Positions 18,212-28,038 of a DNA stretch of 64,000 nucleotides are shown in pieces. The notes below the pieces were generated by a model that saw nothing but the letters and a program-made list of their open reading frames with translations, did no database searches and was not told where the DNA came from. The translations under genes and the position numbers were made by a program. Numbering within the stretch: position 1 is the stretch's first letter; every line of letters starts with the position of its first letter. The stretch comes from M55B165 sp964423265. Lineage in GTDB: Bacteria > Actinomycetota > Humimicrobiia > Humimicrobiales > Humimicrobiaceae. Location of the stretch: the NCBI GenBank assembly GCA_964423265.1, contig CAYREF010000003.1, positions 3,353 to 67,352 on the forward strand, given 5' to 3'.

Positions 18212-20455
18212 ATGGGCAAAATTAAGGAAAAAGAAGCAATAAGCGGCAGTCAGCAAACAAAAAAAGTGGATACTGATGCCATGTTTGAGCGGCTGGTGGA
18301 TAAAGTTTCCTCATACAATCCGCAAGTGGATAAAAAATTAATGAGGGAAGCATATTCCATTGCAAAGGAAAACCATAAAGACCAGCACAGGAAATCAGGA
18401 GAACCTTTTGTAGCCCATCCGCTGGAAGTGGCAACCATATTAGCTAATATTGAAATGGACCAGGTTTCTATAGTATCTGCAATCTTGCATGACTTGGTAG
18501 AGGATACTGAATTCAGCGTTAAGACCATAAAAAAGAAATTTGGGAAAAAGATTGCCAATATAATAAACGGTGTAACCAAGCTGGACAAGATTATATTTCA
18601 CAGCAAAGAAGAGAGACAGGTTGAAAATTTAAGAAAAATGATTATCGCTATGTCTGAGGATGTGAGGATAATACTGGTCAAGCTGGCTGATAGGCTACAT
18701 AATATGAGAACCCTGTCGTCCCTAAAGAAAGAAAAAAAGGAAAAAAAGTCTCTGGAGACTATTGAAATTTATGCCCCTATTGCCCATAGACTGGGGATTT
18801 TTCAGATAAAATCAGAGTTGGAGGATTTAGCCTTTGAGCACCTATATCCCAAACAATACAAGCTTATTAAGGAAATGACTAAAGAAAAAATGTCTGAAAG
18901 GAAATCATTAATAGATAAAGCCATAAAAACAGTTGACCGGAAATTGAAAGAGGTAGGGATAACTTCTGAGATAAACGGAAGGAAGAAAAATTACTACAGC
19001 ATTTATAATAAAATAACCAAGCAAAACAGAAAATTTGATGATATTTATGACTTGATGGCGATAAGAATAATTGTGAATGACGTAAAAACCTGTTATGGAG
19101 TTTTGGGCACCATACATTCTTTGTGGAAACCTGTACCGGGAAGGTTTAAGGATTATATTGCTAACCCTAAATTTAATATGTACCAGTCTCTCCATACTAC
19201 TGTAATCGGAGATAAGGGAAAACCGGTAGAAATCCAGATCAGAACATTTGAGATGCATAAATTTGCTGAGTATGGTATCGCTGCCCATTACAAGTATAAG
19301 GAAGGGAATTTGGAACTGAGTGAATTTGATAAGAGAATTGCCTGGATTAGGCAGATACTTGACTGGCAAAGGGAGTTAAAAGATCCCGAAGACTATATGG
19401 AGTCATTAAAGCTGGACCTTTTTGAAGAGGAAGTATTTGTATTTACCCCCAAGGGAAAGGTTATTAATCTGCCAAGGGAATCAACCCCTATTGATTTTGC
19501 TTACCAGATACATACAGATATAGGCCATAATTGCATTGGGGCCAAGGTTAATGGCCAGATGGTACCCATTGAAAGCATTCTTGATAATGGTGATATTGTA
19601 GAAATTATTGTTTCAAAGACACCTAAGGGACCTAGCAGGGACTGGCTTAATGTGGTTAAGACATCAAGTGCTAGGAATAAGATTAAACAGTGGTTTAACC
19701 GTGAAGAAAGACAGGAAGCCTATAATGCAGGCAGGGAAATACTGGCAAAAATTTTGCGTAGGAACAGCCTGTCTTTTAAAAGCGTACCTTCTGAGGTAAT
19801 TGAAGATGTAGCCAAGGACATGAATTTTGAAAAGGTTAGTAAGCTTTTTAGTAATATAGGGTCCCATAAAATATCACCTCACCAGGTATATACCAAGATA
19901 GTAAAAAGACTAAACCAGGTGGAGCCGGAAAAAGAGATGACCGTTGAGGATATTCCTCAAAAAGAAGTTAGACAGAAAGAAAAGAAAGACAGGAGTAAAA
20001 CCGGGATTAAGGTAAAAGGAATGGATGGCATGCTGGTAACAATTGCCAAGTGCTGTAATCCGGTTCCGGGAGACAGAATTATAGGATATATTACCAGGGG
20101 CAAGGGAATATCTGTTCATAGGAAAGACTGCAACAATATTAAAAACCTGGATGTAATGAACAAAAAAAGGTTCATAGAAGTTGAATGGGATACCAGGGCT
20201 CCACATAAGTTTAATGCAGAAATCCAGGTCGAAGCACTGGACAGGACAAAATTGCTTAGGGATATTACTAATGTAATAAGCGAGTATGACATAAATATTG
20301 TCTCTGCAAGTACTTTAAACCAGGATAAAGTAGGGCATGCCAAATTCAGGTTTTTAATAGAAATTAGTAATAAATATATAATAAAAGATATTATCAATAA
20401 TTTAAAAAAGATAGATTCAATTTACGATGTGTTTAGAATATTACCTAGAAAGTAG
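18212..20455 (+). CDS. relA: Bifunctional (p)ppGpp synthetase/hydrolase, RelA/SpoT (Rel)
   Basis: A 747-residue long Rel protein that makes and degrades the stringent-response alarmone. The HD hydrolase domain is intact (HPLEVATILA, then HDLVEDTEF). The synthetase domain follows (RFKDYIANPKFNMYQSLHTT). A TGS domain (VFTPKGKVINLPRESTPIDF), a conserved cysteine region (IAKCCNPVPGD) and a C-terminal ACT domain complete the usual order. Both catalytic halves look active. A TATAAT lies 30 bases upstream without a good -35. Confidence 0.96.
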   Translation: MGKIKEKEAISGSQQTKKVDTDAMFERLVDKVSSYNPQVDKKLMREAYSIAKENHKDQHRKSGEPFVAHPLEVATILANIEMDQVSIVSAILHDLVEDTEFSVKTIKKKFGKKIANIINGVTKLDKIIFHSKEERQVENLRKMIIAMSEDVRIILVKLADRLHNMRTLSSLKKEKKEKKSLETIEIYAPIAHRLGIFQIKSELEDLAFEHLYPKQYKLIKEMTKEKMSERKSLIDKAIKTVDRKLKEVGITSEINGRKKNYYSIYNKITKQNRKFDDIYDLMAIRIIVNDVKTCYGVLGTIHSLWKPVPGRFKDYIANPKFNMYQSLHTTVIGDKGKPVEIQIRTFEMHKFAEYGIAAHYKYKEGNLELSEFDKRIAWIRQILDWQRELKDPEDYMESLKLDLFEEEVFVFTPKGKVINLPRESTPIDFAYQIHTDIGHNCIGAKVNGQMVPIESILDNGDIVEIIVSKTPKGPSRDWLNVVKTSSARNKIKQWFNREERQEAYNAGREILAKILRRNSLSFKSVPSEVIEDVAKDMNFEKVSKLFSNIGSHKISPHQVYTKIVKRLNQVEPEKEMTVEDIPQKEVRQKEKKDRSKTGIKVKGMDGMLVTIAKCCNPVPGDRIIGYITRGKGISVHRKDCNNIKNLDVMNKKRFIEVEWDTRAPHKFNAEIQVEALDRTKLLRDITNVISEYDINIVSASTLNQDKVGHAKFRFLIEISNKYIIKDIINNLKKIDSIYDVFRILPRK

Positions 20456-20457
20456 AC

Positions 20458-21087
20458 TTGAAAGTAAAGAAATTAATTTTAGGTTTTTTCAGTGTCAACT
20501 GCTATATTTTACAATTTAATAGCGATGAATGCATAATAATAGATCCCGGAGCCGATTATGAAAGCATAAGGGATTATTTAGAATCCAATAAATTAAGCCC
20601 TTTATTTATATTAAATACTCATGGACATTATGACCACATAGGCGCTGTAAAAAATGTAATAAAGGATTACAATATCCCTTTTTATATCCATGAAATAGAA
20701 GAAGATATAGTGCAAAAGCCTGATCACAACATGTCTTCTGCTTTCGGAGGTCAATCCCTTTCCCTGGATAATTACAGGCTAATAACGGAAGAAAATTTTA
20801 AAGAAGGAAAAAGATTAGGCTTAGAAGTTAAAAGAATGCCTGGCCATACTCCCGGAAGTATAATAATAAGATATAAAAATTTGTTGTTTACCGGAGACCT
20901 ATTATTTAAAAATGCTATAGGCCGGACCGATTTGCCCGGAGGTAGTGCAGAAGAAATTAAAGAATCTTTAATAAATTTAAGCAAAATGGATAAAAATTTG
21001 TTAATATATCCAGGACATGGCGGGGACACCAGTTTAGAATTTGAACTGGATAATAATTATTATTTAAGTAAACGATTTTTAGGATAA
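20458..21087 (+). CDS. MBL-fold metallo-hydrolase, glyoxalase II-like
   Basis: A 209-residue metallo-beta-lactamase-fold hydrolase with the metal motif THGHYDHIG, the later ligands in MPGHTPGS and GDLLF, and the final His in YPGHGGDTS. This is the short glyoxalase II-like type often found between rel and hisS. The substrate is unknown; thioester hydrolysis is plausible. It starts at TTG two bases after the relA stop. Confidence 0.9.
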   Translation: MKVKKLILGFFSVNCYILQFNSDECIIIDPGADYESIRDYLESNKLSPLFILNTHGHYDHIGAVKNVIKDYNIPFYIHEIEEDIVQKPDHNMSSAFGGQSLSLDNYRLITEENFKEGKRLGLEVKRMPGHTPGSIIIRYKNLLFTGDLLFKNAIGRTDLPGGSAEEIKESLINLSKMDKNLLIYPGHGGDTSLEFELDNNYYLSKRFLG

Positions 21088-21105
21088 TAGGGCGTGTGAT
21101 AAACA

Positions 21106-22377
21106 TTGGACTTAAATTCACCTAGGGGTACTACAGACATATTTGGAGAGAAATTAGGCTACAGAAACTTTATTGAAGGAACTGCAAAAAAGCTGTTTAG
21201 CCTTTTTAATTACCAGGAAATAAAGACACCGGCTTTTGAACATACCGAAGTTTTTAGCAGAGGCATAGGGGAAAATACAGATATTGTACAAAAAGAAATG
21301 TATACCTTTAAGGACAAAAAGGGAAGATCCCTTACTTTACGGCCGGAAGGAACAGCTTCTGTAGTAAGAGCAATAATAGAGCATAAGTTATATTCAAAAA
21401 GATTGCCGCTGAAGGTTTACTATAATGGCAATATGTTTAGATATGAAAGGCCCCAGAAAGGCAGGATGAGGGAATTCCACCAATTAGGGGTAGAAGCAGT
21501 AGGAGTAAGCAATCCAGCAATAGATGCGGAAGTGATTTGGCTTGCCAACCAGCTGTTTGGAAAATTAGGCTTTAAGGATTTAACTTTGCTGGTTAACAGC
21601 ATTGGCTGCCACAAATGCCGGAAGGATTTTATAAAAAAATTTAAAGCATACATAGAACCAAAAAAAGATGAGCTTTGCCGGGATTGTAAAAACAGGTTTT
21701 CAAATAACCCTTTAAGGATTTTTGATTGCAAAAAAAAGAGCTGCATAAATGTCATAAGCAATTCTCCTAAAATTTATAATTATTTATGTAAAGATTGCAG
21801 GGAGCATATAGAAAAGGTAATAGCTTATCTTAAAAATTTAAATATAAATTACGAAATAGATTATAATCTGGTAAGAGGTTTTGACTATTATACAAAAACA
21901 ATATTTGAGGTTATATCCCGCCAGATAAAGAGTGCCCAGAACGCCTTGGGCGGTGGGGGAAGGTATGACAATTTAATAGGGCAATTTGGAGGACCGGATA
22001 TGCCAGCTATTGGGTTTGCTATTGGTGTGGATAGGACTGCAATGCTAATGAAACAGTTGGACATAAAAATTAGCGATCAAGAAAAGAAAAAGAAAATTTA
22101 CTTGATTGCAATGGATGAAAGCTATTATTCTTTTCTTCTAAAAGTGGCAAAATTTTTAAGGGATACTTTTATTTGTGAAATAAATTTTAGTATAAAAAGT
22201 GTTGGCTCTGAGCTAAAATGGGCAGAAAAGAATAATTTTGATTTTGCTGCGATAATTGGGGAGCAAGAGATAAGAGAAAATAAGATAACGGTAAAAGACA
22301 TCAGGGCTTTTAAGCAACATGAGTTTAACTGGCTAACCGAAAAGGACAATTTAATGGAATTTTTGAAAGGAAAATAG
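21106..22377 (+). CDS. hisS: Histidyl-tRNA synthetase HisRS
   Basis: A 423-residue class II synthetase. Motif 2 (FRYERPQKGRMREFHQLG), the HisA loop LVRGFDYYTKTIFEV and motif 3 (GFAIGVDRTAM) are present. A cysteine cluster (CHKC, CRDC, CKKKSC, CKDC) in the insertion domain may bind zinc. Start at TTG; the upstream spacing lacks a strong Shine-Dalgarno. aspS follows two bases later. Confidence 0.96.
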   Translation: MDLNSPRGTTDIFGEKLGYRNFIEGTAKKLFSLFNYQEIKTPAFEHTEVFSRGIGENTDIVQKEMYTFKDKKGRSLTLRPEGTASVVRAIIEHKLYSKRLPLKVYYNGNMFRYERPQKGRMREFHQLGVEAVGVSNPAIDAEVIWLANQLFGKLGFKDLTLLVNSIGCHKCRKDFIKKFKAYIEPKKDELCRDCKNRFSNNPLRIFDCKKKSCINVISNSPKIYNYLCKDCREHIEKVIAYLKNLNINYEIDYNLVRGFDYYTKTIFEVISRQIKSAQNALGGGGRYDNLIGQFGGPDMPAIGFAIGVDRTAMLMKQLDIKISDQEKKKKIYLIAMDESYYSFLLKVAKFLRDTFICEINFSIKSVGSELKWAEKNNFDFAAIIGEQEIRENKITVKDIRAFKQHEFNWLTEKDNLMEFLKGK

Positions 22378-22379
22378 AT

Positions 22380-24188
22380 ATGGGCTTTGATTTTGAAAAA
22401 GATATAAATTACCAAAATTTTAAAACTAGCCTCAGGAAAAATTTATGCGGGGAACTGGATACAGACAGCATAGGCGAAGAAGCTGTTTTATGCGGCTGGG
22501 TAAACAGCAGAAGGGATCATGGAAAACTGATATTTATAGACCTGAGGGATTTTTCAGGTATTATCCAGTTGGTTTTTGATCCCAGCGTCAATAAAGAATC
22601 CTATAATCTTGCCAAGGAAGCCAGGGGCGAGTATGTTTTGAGGGTAAGTGGCAAAGTCAGAAAAAGGTCTGAAGAAACTATTAACTATGATTTAAAAACT
22701 GGGCAGATTGAAGTAGCTGTAAATGATGCTGAGATACTGGATAAGTCAAAAACCCCACCTTTTATGCTAAATGAAAGGGATAAGGTAGAAGAAACACATA
22801 GGTTAAAGTATAGATATATCGATTTGAGAACTCTCCAGATGCAAAAAAATATTAGGCTTAGGCACAAAGTTACTTCTGCAACCAGAAATTATTTAAACGG
22901 AAAAGGATTTTTAGAGATAGAAACTCCTATATTGGCAAAAAGCACTCCTGAGGGTGCCAGGGATTTTTTAGTTCCATCCCGACTAAATCCAGGAAAGTTT
23001 TATGCTTTGCCCCAATCCCCCCAATTGTTTAAGCAAATATTGATGTTTTCAGGATTTGACCGGTGTTACCAGATAGCAAGGTGTTTTAGGGATGAAGACC
23101 TTAGAGCTGACAGACAACCTGAGTTTACCCAGATAGATCTGGAGATGTCTTTCGTAGAGCCGATTGATGTAATGAAAACTATAGAAGAGATGCTGGCTGA
23201 AATTTTCAGGAAGGTTTTAGGGACTGAGATAGAAAAGCCTTTTAAGAGGATAAGCTGGCAGGAGAGCATGGAAACATACGGAACAGATAAACCAGACCTC
23301 CGGTTCGGCCTTGAAATAAATGACATATCAGAAATTTTTGAGGGTACCGAGTTTAAAATATTTAAAGGGGTATTAAAAAACAAGGGAGTCATTAAAAGTA
23401 TTGTGGTTGACAATTACCAGGATTTCAGCAGAAATGAATTGGACAATTTAATAAAAATTGCCAGGGATTGCGGCGCGGGGGGGCTGGTATGGATGAAGGT
23501 AGAAAAAGACCAGCTGGAATCCCCAATAGCCAAGTTCTTAAAGGAAGAGGAGAAGAAGGCACTGATTAAGCAACTAAATTTAAAAGATAAAAACCTGTTA
23601 ATAATTGTTGCTGATGATTTCTTAATAACTTGTAAAACCCTAGGGACTATAAGGGGGCATATAGCAAAGAAATTAAATATGGCAAAAAAGGGTTTTAAGC
23701 TGGTATGGGTTGATAACTTTCCACTATTTGAGTTGGATCAGAAACTTAACCGGATTTCACCGGTACATCACCCATTTACCATGCCCAGTCAGGAAACTAT
23801 AAAATTTTTAGAGGACGAACCTTTAAAGGTTAAATCATTAGCCTATGATATTGTGCTTAACGGGGAAGAAATCGGGGGAGGCTCCATAAGGATAAATGAC
23901 TTGGATTTACAAAATAAAATTTTTGAGTTATTAAGAATGGATAAAAAAACCATAGAAGAAAATTTTGGTTTTTTCATAAAGTCCCTGGAGTATGGAATCC
24001 CACCTCATGGCGGAATAGCCTTGGGTCTTGACAGATTGGTAATGCTGCTAGGCAACTTGGAAAGTATAAGGGACGTAATTGCTTTCCCCAAGACTCAATC
24101 TGCAATTTGCATGTTAACTGATTCGCCATCTCCGGTCACCAGGGAACAACTAAAAGAGGTAAATATTGATTTAACTTCGGAAGAGTAA
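22380..24188 (+). CDS. aspS: Aspartyl-tRNA synthetase AspRS
   Basis: A 602-residue bacterial-type class II synthetase: an N-terminal OB anticodon-binding domain (CGWVNSRRDHGKLIFIDLRD), motif 2 (CFRDEDLRADRQPEFTQID), the bacterial GAD insertion, and motif 3 (GIALGLDRLVMLL). Full length. Whether it is discriminating or also charges tRNA-Asn cannot be settled from the window. It marks the left edge of the accessory island. Confidence 0.97.
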   Translation: MGFDFEKDINYQNFKTSLRKNLCGELDTDSIGEEAVLCGWVNSRRDHGKLIFIDLRDFSGIIQLVFDPSVNKESYNLAKEARGEYVLRVSGKVRKRSEETINYDLKTGQIEVAVNDAEILDKSKTPPFMLNERDKVEETHRLKYRYIDLRTLQMQKNIRLRHKVTSATRNYLNGKGFLEIETPILAKSTPEGARDFLVPSRLNPGKFYALPQSPQLFKQILMFSGFDRCYQIARCFRDEDLRADRQPEFTQIDLEMSFVEPIDVMKTIEEMLAEIFRKVLGTEIEKPFKRISWQESMETYGTDKPDLRFGLEINDISEIFEGTEFKIFKGVLKNKGVIKSIVVDNYQDFSRNELDNLIKIARDCGAGGLVWMKVEKDQLESPIAKFLKEEEKKALIKQLNLKDKNLLIIVADDFLITCKTLGTIRGHIAKKLNMAKKGFKLVWVDNFPLFELDQKLNRISPVHHPFTMPSQETIKFLEDEPLKVKSLAYDIVLNGEEIGGGSIRINDLDLQNKIFELLRMDKKTIEENFGFFIKSLEYGIPPHGGIALGLDRLVMLLGNLESIRDVIAFPKTQSAICMLTDSPSPVTREQLKEVNIDLTSEE

Positions 24189-24206
24189 TCTTTAAGGAGG
24201 GAAAAA

Positions 24207-25094
24207 ATGAAAGACAAGCTTAGTGGAGTGTTTGTTCCAACCATTACCCCTTTTGTAGGAGATGAAGTACAGTATGCTAAATTAGAAGAGAACTTAATAA
24301 AATTAAATAAGTCTTCTATTACCGGCCATCTGGCGCTGGGTTCTAATGGAGAATACAAAAGCCTTACCAGAGATGAGCAGTTGAAGGTATTGGAAGTGTT
24401 TGTTAAAAACAAAGGTGATAAGGTAATAATGGCTGGCACAGGTTGCGAATCAACCACCGAAACCATCCAGCTTAGCAAGGAAGCTGAAAGGATTGGAGCA
24501 GATTTTGTAAGTGTTTTAACTCCAAGTTATTTTAAAAAAATAATAAATGACGAAGTACTTATAAATTATTATACAGAGATAGCAGACAACATAAATATAC
24601 CTCTGCTAATTTATAATGCTCCCGGTTTTACCAGCGGAGTAACAATTTCTGCAAAGGCTGTGAGGAAACTAGCCCGGCATCCTAATATAGTGGGCATGAA
24701 AGATAGTTCTAAGGCTGGAATTATGGGTTATATTACTGCCACTATGGATATTGATGATTTCTATGTTCTAGCTGGTTCTATTAACTTCTTTTTTACAGGG
24801 CTTGTTTGTGGAGCTGTTGGCGGGGTTTTATCATTGTCAAATGCTATACCTAATCTTTGCTGTAAATTGTATAATTTATACTTAAATGGCAAAATTGAGG
24901 AAGCAAAACGCTTGCACTTAAAGCTATTTCAGGTTAACGGAAAGGTATCCGGGGCTAATGCTGTAAGCGGGGTTAAAGCTGCTGCATCTATCTGCGGGTA
25001 TTTTGGTGGGGAGCCTAGAAAGCCATTAGCAGCCCTGGCTCCGGAAGAAAAAAAAGGACTTAAGGAATATTTTAAGCAAGAAGGATTGATTTAA
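24207..25094 (+). CDS. DHDPS/KDG-aldolase family protein (class I aldolase or dehydratase)
   Basis: A 295-residue TIM-barrel member of the dihydrodipicolinate synthase superfamily. The Schiff-base Lys is in VGMKDSS, the Tyr in LLIYNAPG, and the substrate-entry loop reads GSNGEYK. Family members cleave or form bonds to pyruvate: dapA proper, KDG and 4-hydroxy-2-oxoglutarate aldolases, or sugar-acid dehydratases. Context with two dehydrogenases and a sugar kinase favours a 2-keto-3-deoxy sugar-acid substrate over lysine synthesis (inference). AAGGAGGG precedes the ATG; spacing of 18 bases after aspS suggests read-through. Confidence 0.88.
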   Translation: MKDKLSGVFVPTITPFVGDEVQYAKLEENLIKLNKSSITGHLALGSNGEYKSLTRDEQLKVLEVFVKNKGDKVIMAGTGCESTTETIQLSKEAERIGADFVSVLTPSYFKKIINDEVLINYYTEIADNINIPLLIYNAPGFTSGVTISAKAVRKLARHPNIVGMKDSSKAGIMGYITATMDIDDFYVLAGSINFFFTGLVCGAVGGVLSLSNAIPNLCCKLYNLYLNGKIEEAKRLHLKLFQVNGKVSGANAVSGVKAAASICGYFGGEPRKPLAALAPEEKKGLKEYFKQEGLI

Positions 25095-26069
25095 ATGGCA
25101 AAGGTATTGTTGGGACAAAAAATACACAAGGATGCAATAAATTTTCTCAAAAACAAAGGTTTTGAGGTCATTGTTTCCAGCTCTCCGGAGGATGAAGTGG
25201 TGAGAAAGCAAATTAAAGATATTGATGGCCTTATTGTAAGGACTGCTACCAAATTAAGCAGAGAGACAATATTGGCGGCAAAAAGGCTGAAAGTTATAGG
25301 AAGAACAGGAAAAGGGGTGGACAATGTAGATGTAAAAGCTGCTTCAGAAAAAAATATTTTCGTGTGTAACGCCCCTGAAGCCAATATTGAGACAGTGGCA
25401 GAGCATGCTATTGCCTTTATGCTTGTTCTTGCTAAAAATTTGAAAGCCATGGACAATGCAGTAAGGGGCTTAAGGTGGAAGATAAGGAATAACTATATTC
25501 CCATAGATATTTCTGGAAAAATTTTAGGATTAGTTGGTTTTGGCAATATTGGCAGGGCAATGGCCAGAAAATGTTATAATGCATTTAACATGGATATAAT
25601 CGCCTATGATCCTTTTTTACCTGAAGGTTTAGAAGTTAATTTCCCCTTTAAGCTTAAAGGTAGTTTGGATGAGGTATTTATGGAAGCAGACTTTGTGTCC
25701 CTGCATATTCCTTATACTAAAGAGAATCATCATCTGGTTGGAAAAAACCTTTTGAGTAAAATGAAGAAAGGCTCCTTTTTGATAAACACTTCACGCGGAG
25801 GAATTGTAGATGAAAAAGCATTGGCTGGTATTCTAAAAGATGGAGGCATAGGCGGGGCTGCTTTGGATGTATTTGAAAACGAGCCTCCTAAAAAAAAGAA
25901 CCCGCTATTAGGTATTGAAAGCGTTATCCTTACACCGCATTCTGCAGCCTTAACCGGTGAAAGTTCCAGGAGAATGGCTATGCATGCAGCAGAAGGAGTA
26001 ACAGATGTTTTAGAGGGGCGAAAACCCCGGTGGGTATTTAACAGGGATAGCATTAAAGCAGGCAAATAA
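25095..26069 (+). CDS. D-isomer-specific 2-hydroxyacid dehydrogenase (SerA-like)
   Basis: A 324-residue NAD-dependent dehydrogenase. The Rossmann motif is GLVGFGNIGRA, with catalytic Arg in NTSRGGIVD, Glu in DVFENEPP and His in LTPHSAAL. It lacks the C-terminal ACT domain of biosynthetic 3-phosphoglycerate dehydrogenase, so a catabolic role on a 2-hydroxy or 2-keto acid is likelier. The ATG immediately follows the aldolase-family stop, implying translational coupling. Confidence 0.88.
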   Translation: MAKVLLGQKIHKDAINFLKNKGFEVIVSSSPEDEVVRKQIKDIDGLIVRTATKLSRETILAAKRLKVIGRTGKGVDNVDVKAASEKNIFVCNAPEANIETVAEHAIAFMLVLAKNLKAMDNAVRGLRWKIRNNYIPIDISGKILGLVGFGNIGRAMARKCYNAFNMDIIAYDPFLPEGLEVNFPFKLKGSLDEVFMEADFVSLHIPYTKENHHLVGKNLLSKMKKGSFLINTSRGGIVDEKALAGILKDGGIGGAALDVFENEPPKKKNPLLGIESVILTPHSAALTGESSRRMAMHAAEGVTDVLEGRKPRWVFNRDSIKAGK

Positions 26070-26072
26070 TTT

Positions 26073-26101
26073 TTGCATTTTTTTAAACGGATAATTTATA
26101 T
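26073..26101 (+). promoter_or_regulatory. Possible promoter for cupin-ALDH-xylB
   Basis: TTGCAT, a 17-base spacer and TTATAT precede the cupin gene's GGAGG. Moderate match only. Confidence 0.35.
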
Positions 26102-26132
26102 AGTATGCTGTTAATCATATAAGGAGGTTAAA

Positions 26133-26528
26133 ATGAAATATGTAAAAAATATACAAGATTTAAAGGCTGATATTGATCCCAGGTCCTTAAGGGATAGGGT
26201 AAAAAAGCGGGACAAAGCTATATTAAGAGACACAAATTATGTAATTGATCCTGAAGATGAAGGTTGTGAGTCAAGGAGGCTAACTCTAGGCCACACCATA
26301 ATTTATCCTACCGGTACTACTACGGGGCACTCACATGATGATATGGAAGAAGTATACTATGTAGTAATGGGTAAAGGAGTTATGGTTGTTGGAGATGATG
26401 AGTATGATATTAGGCAGGGTGATGCTCTATACGTGCCTCCTGGAGAGTTTCATACAACCAAGCAAAGGGGAAATTTACCCCTTATCGTGGTTTGGGTAAC
26501 TTGCAAGGTTGATCCTGATGAAAGATAA
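26133..26528 (+). CDS. Cupin-domain protein
   Basis: A 131-residue single-domain cupin. Motif 1 is complete (HSHDDMEEVYYVVMGKG with two His and the Glu), and motif 2 has PPGEFH, so a bound metal is likely. Such proteins in sugar clusters can be sugar-phosphate or lactone isomerases or small-molecule binding proteins; nothing here decides. It has its own strong AAGGAGG and lies between a dehydrogenase and an aldehyde dehydrogenase. Confidence 0.85.
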   Translation: MKYVKNIQDLKADIDPRSLRDRVKKRDKAILRDTNYVIDPEDEGCESRRLTLGHTIIYPTGTTTGHSHDDMEEVYYVVMGKGVMVVGDDEYDIRQGDALYVPPGEFHTTKQRGNLPLIVVWVTCKVDPDER

Positions 26529-26560
26529 GAAATAAAATTTTTCGAATAGGGGAGAAAGCT

Positions 26561-28003
26561 ATGATAAGAGAAAAATTACTAATTGGTGGAGAATGGGTAA
26601 AAGCAGAAGCTAAGGACACCATGGAGGTAATTAATCCGGCTTATGGAGAAGTTTTTGGGGAAGTCCAAAAAGCCCGCAGGAAAGATGTATGTAAGGCTAT
26701 TAATGCTGCCGGTGAAGCATTTGGTAAATGGTCTAAACTAACTCCTTTCGAAAGGGGAGAGTACCTCAGGAAAGCCAGTGACATGGTATATGAAAGAGTA
26801 GATGAGATTGCCAAACTTATGACCCAGGAAGAAGGGAAGCCTCTAAAGGAAGCTGCAGGAGAAGTTAAAAAAGGTGCAAAGATTTTAGATTATTATGCCG
26901 AAGAGGGTGAAAGAGTGTATGGAAGGATTATTGCCAATGAGGATAAAAATATGGAAAGCAGAGTAATATATCAACCGATTGGAGTGGCAGGAGCTATTTC
27001 TCCCTGGAATTATCCCATTGAATTGCTTGCATGGAAAGTTGGAGGTGCCCTTGCTTCTGGCTGTACTGTAGTTGCAAAGCTGCCATCAGAAACGCCTTTA
27101 TCTCCTCTTGCTTTTATTAAATGCCTTGTGGATGCAGGTGTACCTGATGGGGTAGTAAATGCAATTACCGGTTCTGGCTCCGAAGTGGGCCCAATACTTT
27201 TTAATAGCAAAAAAGTAAAAAAGATTGCTTTTACAGGCTCAACCAGTACTGGAAGGGAAGTTCTAAAGGGTTGTGCGGACACATTTAAAAAGGTATCTGT
27301 AGAATTAGGCGGAAGTCTTCCCATGGTCATATGCAAGGATTGTAATCTTGATAAGGCTGTAGAAGGAGCTGTAAGAAGATCATTTAGGAATATGGGCCAG
27401 ATATGCATAGCTGTAAACAGGATTTATGTGGATGCGGCTATATATGAAGATTTTATCGAAAAATTTGCAGAACAGGCAGGAAAGCTAACTATTGGCGACG
27501 GATTAAAAGAAGATTGTAATTTGGGACCTATGTGTACTACCGGTGGGGTAAAAACAGCAAAAAGGCATATAGAAGATGCAGTATCAAAGGGGGCTAAAGT
27601 TGCTTGCGGCGGGGGAAAGCCCTCTGCAGAAAAGTATAAGAAAGGTTATTATTTCCAGCCCACAATTCTCCGTGATGTTGACCATAGTATGCTGGTTATG
27701 CAGGAAGAGACCTTTGGTCCGGTAGTCGGGGTCATGTCTTTTAAGACATTAGAGGAAGCTGTAGAGCTTGCCAATGATTCTCCTTACGGGTTGGCCGCAA
27801 TTGTATTTACTGAAAGCTTAAGCATAACAAACAGGCTATCGCTGGAAATAGAGGCTGGAAATGTAGCTATCAATAATGTGGATGCAGGCGTTATAAATGC
27901 ACCTTACGGGGGATGGAAAGAAAGTGGCTATGGGCATGAGCATGGGCCTGAAGGTTTATACGAGTATCTGTTAATTAAGCATATAAGGCTCCGTTATCTC
28001 TAA
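26561..28003 (+). CDS. NAD(P)-dependent aldehyde dehydrogenase (non-acylating type)
   Basis: A 480-residue ALDH superfamily enzyme oxidising an aldehyde to an acid. Active-site elements: PWNYP (Asn), VELGGS (general-base Glu) and GQIC (nucleophile Cys), plus the EETFGPVVG loop. It resembles the succinate-semialdehyde/glycolaldehyde/lactaldehyde group; the substrate is not determinable. No N- or C-terminal extension resembling an encapsulation peptide is seen. Confidence 0.9.
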   Translation: MIREKLLIGGEWVKAEAKDTMEVINPAYGEVFGEVQKARRKDVCKAINAAGEAFGKWSKLTPFERGEYLRKASDMVYERVDEIAKLMTQEEGKPLKEAAGEVKKGAKILDYYAEEGERVYGRIIANEDKNMESRVIYQPIGVAGAISPWNYPIELLAWKVGGALASGCTVVAKLPSETPLSPLAFIKCLVDAGVPDGVVNAITGSGSEVGPILFNSKKVKKIAFTGSTSTGREVLKGCADTFKKVSVELGGSLPMVICKDCNLDKAVEGAVRRSFRNMGQICIAVNRIYVDAAIYEDFIEKFAEQAGKLTIGDGLKEDCNLGPMCTTGGVKTAKRHIEDAVSKGAKVACGGGKPSAEKYKKGYYFQPTILRDVDHSMLVMQEETFGPVVGVMSFKTLEEAVELANDSPYGLAAIVFTESLSITNRLSLEIEAGNVAINNVDAGVINAPYGGWKESGYGHEHGPEGLYEYLLIKHIRLRYL

Positions 28004-28038
28004 AGATAATTTGCTAATTATAAGCAAGGAGAATTCAA

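Noticed and set aside
24207..25094. Assignment as dapA of lysine biosynthesis
   Set aside because: Neighbours are catabolic sugar enzymes, and no lysine-pathway gene is adjacent; family membership alone does not settle it.
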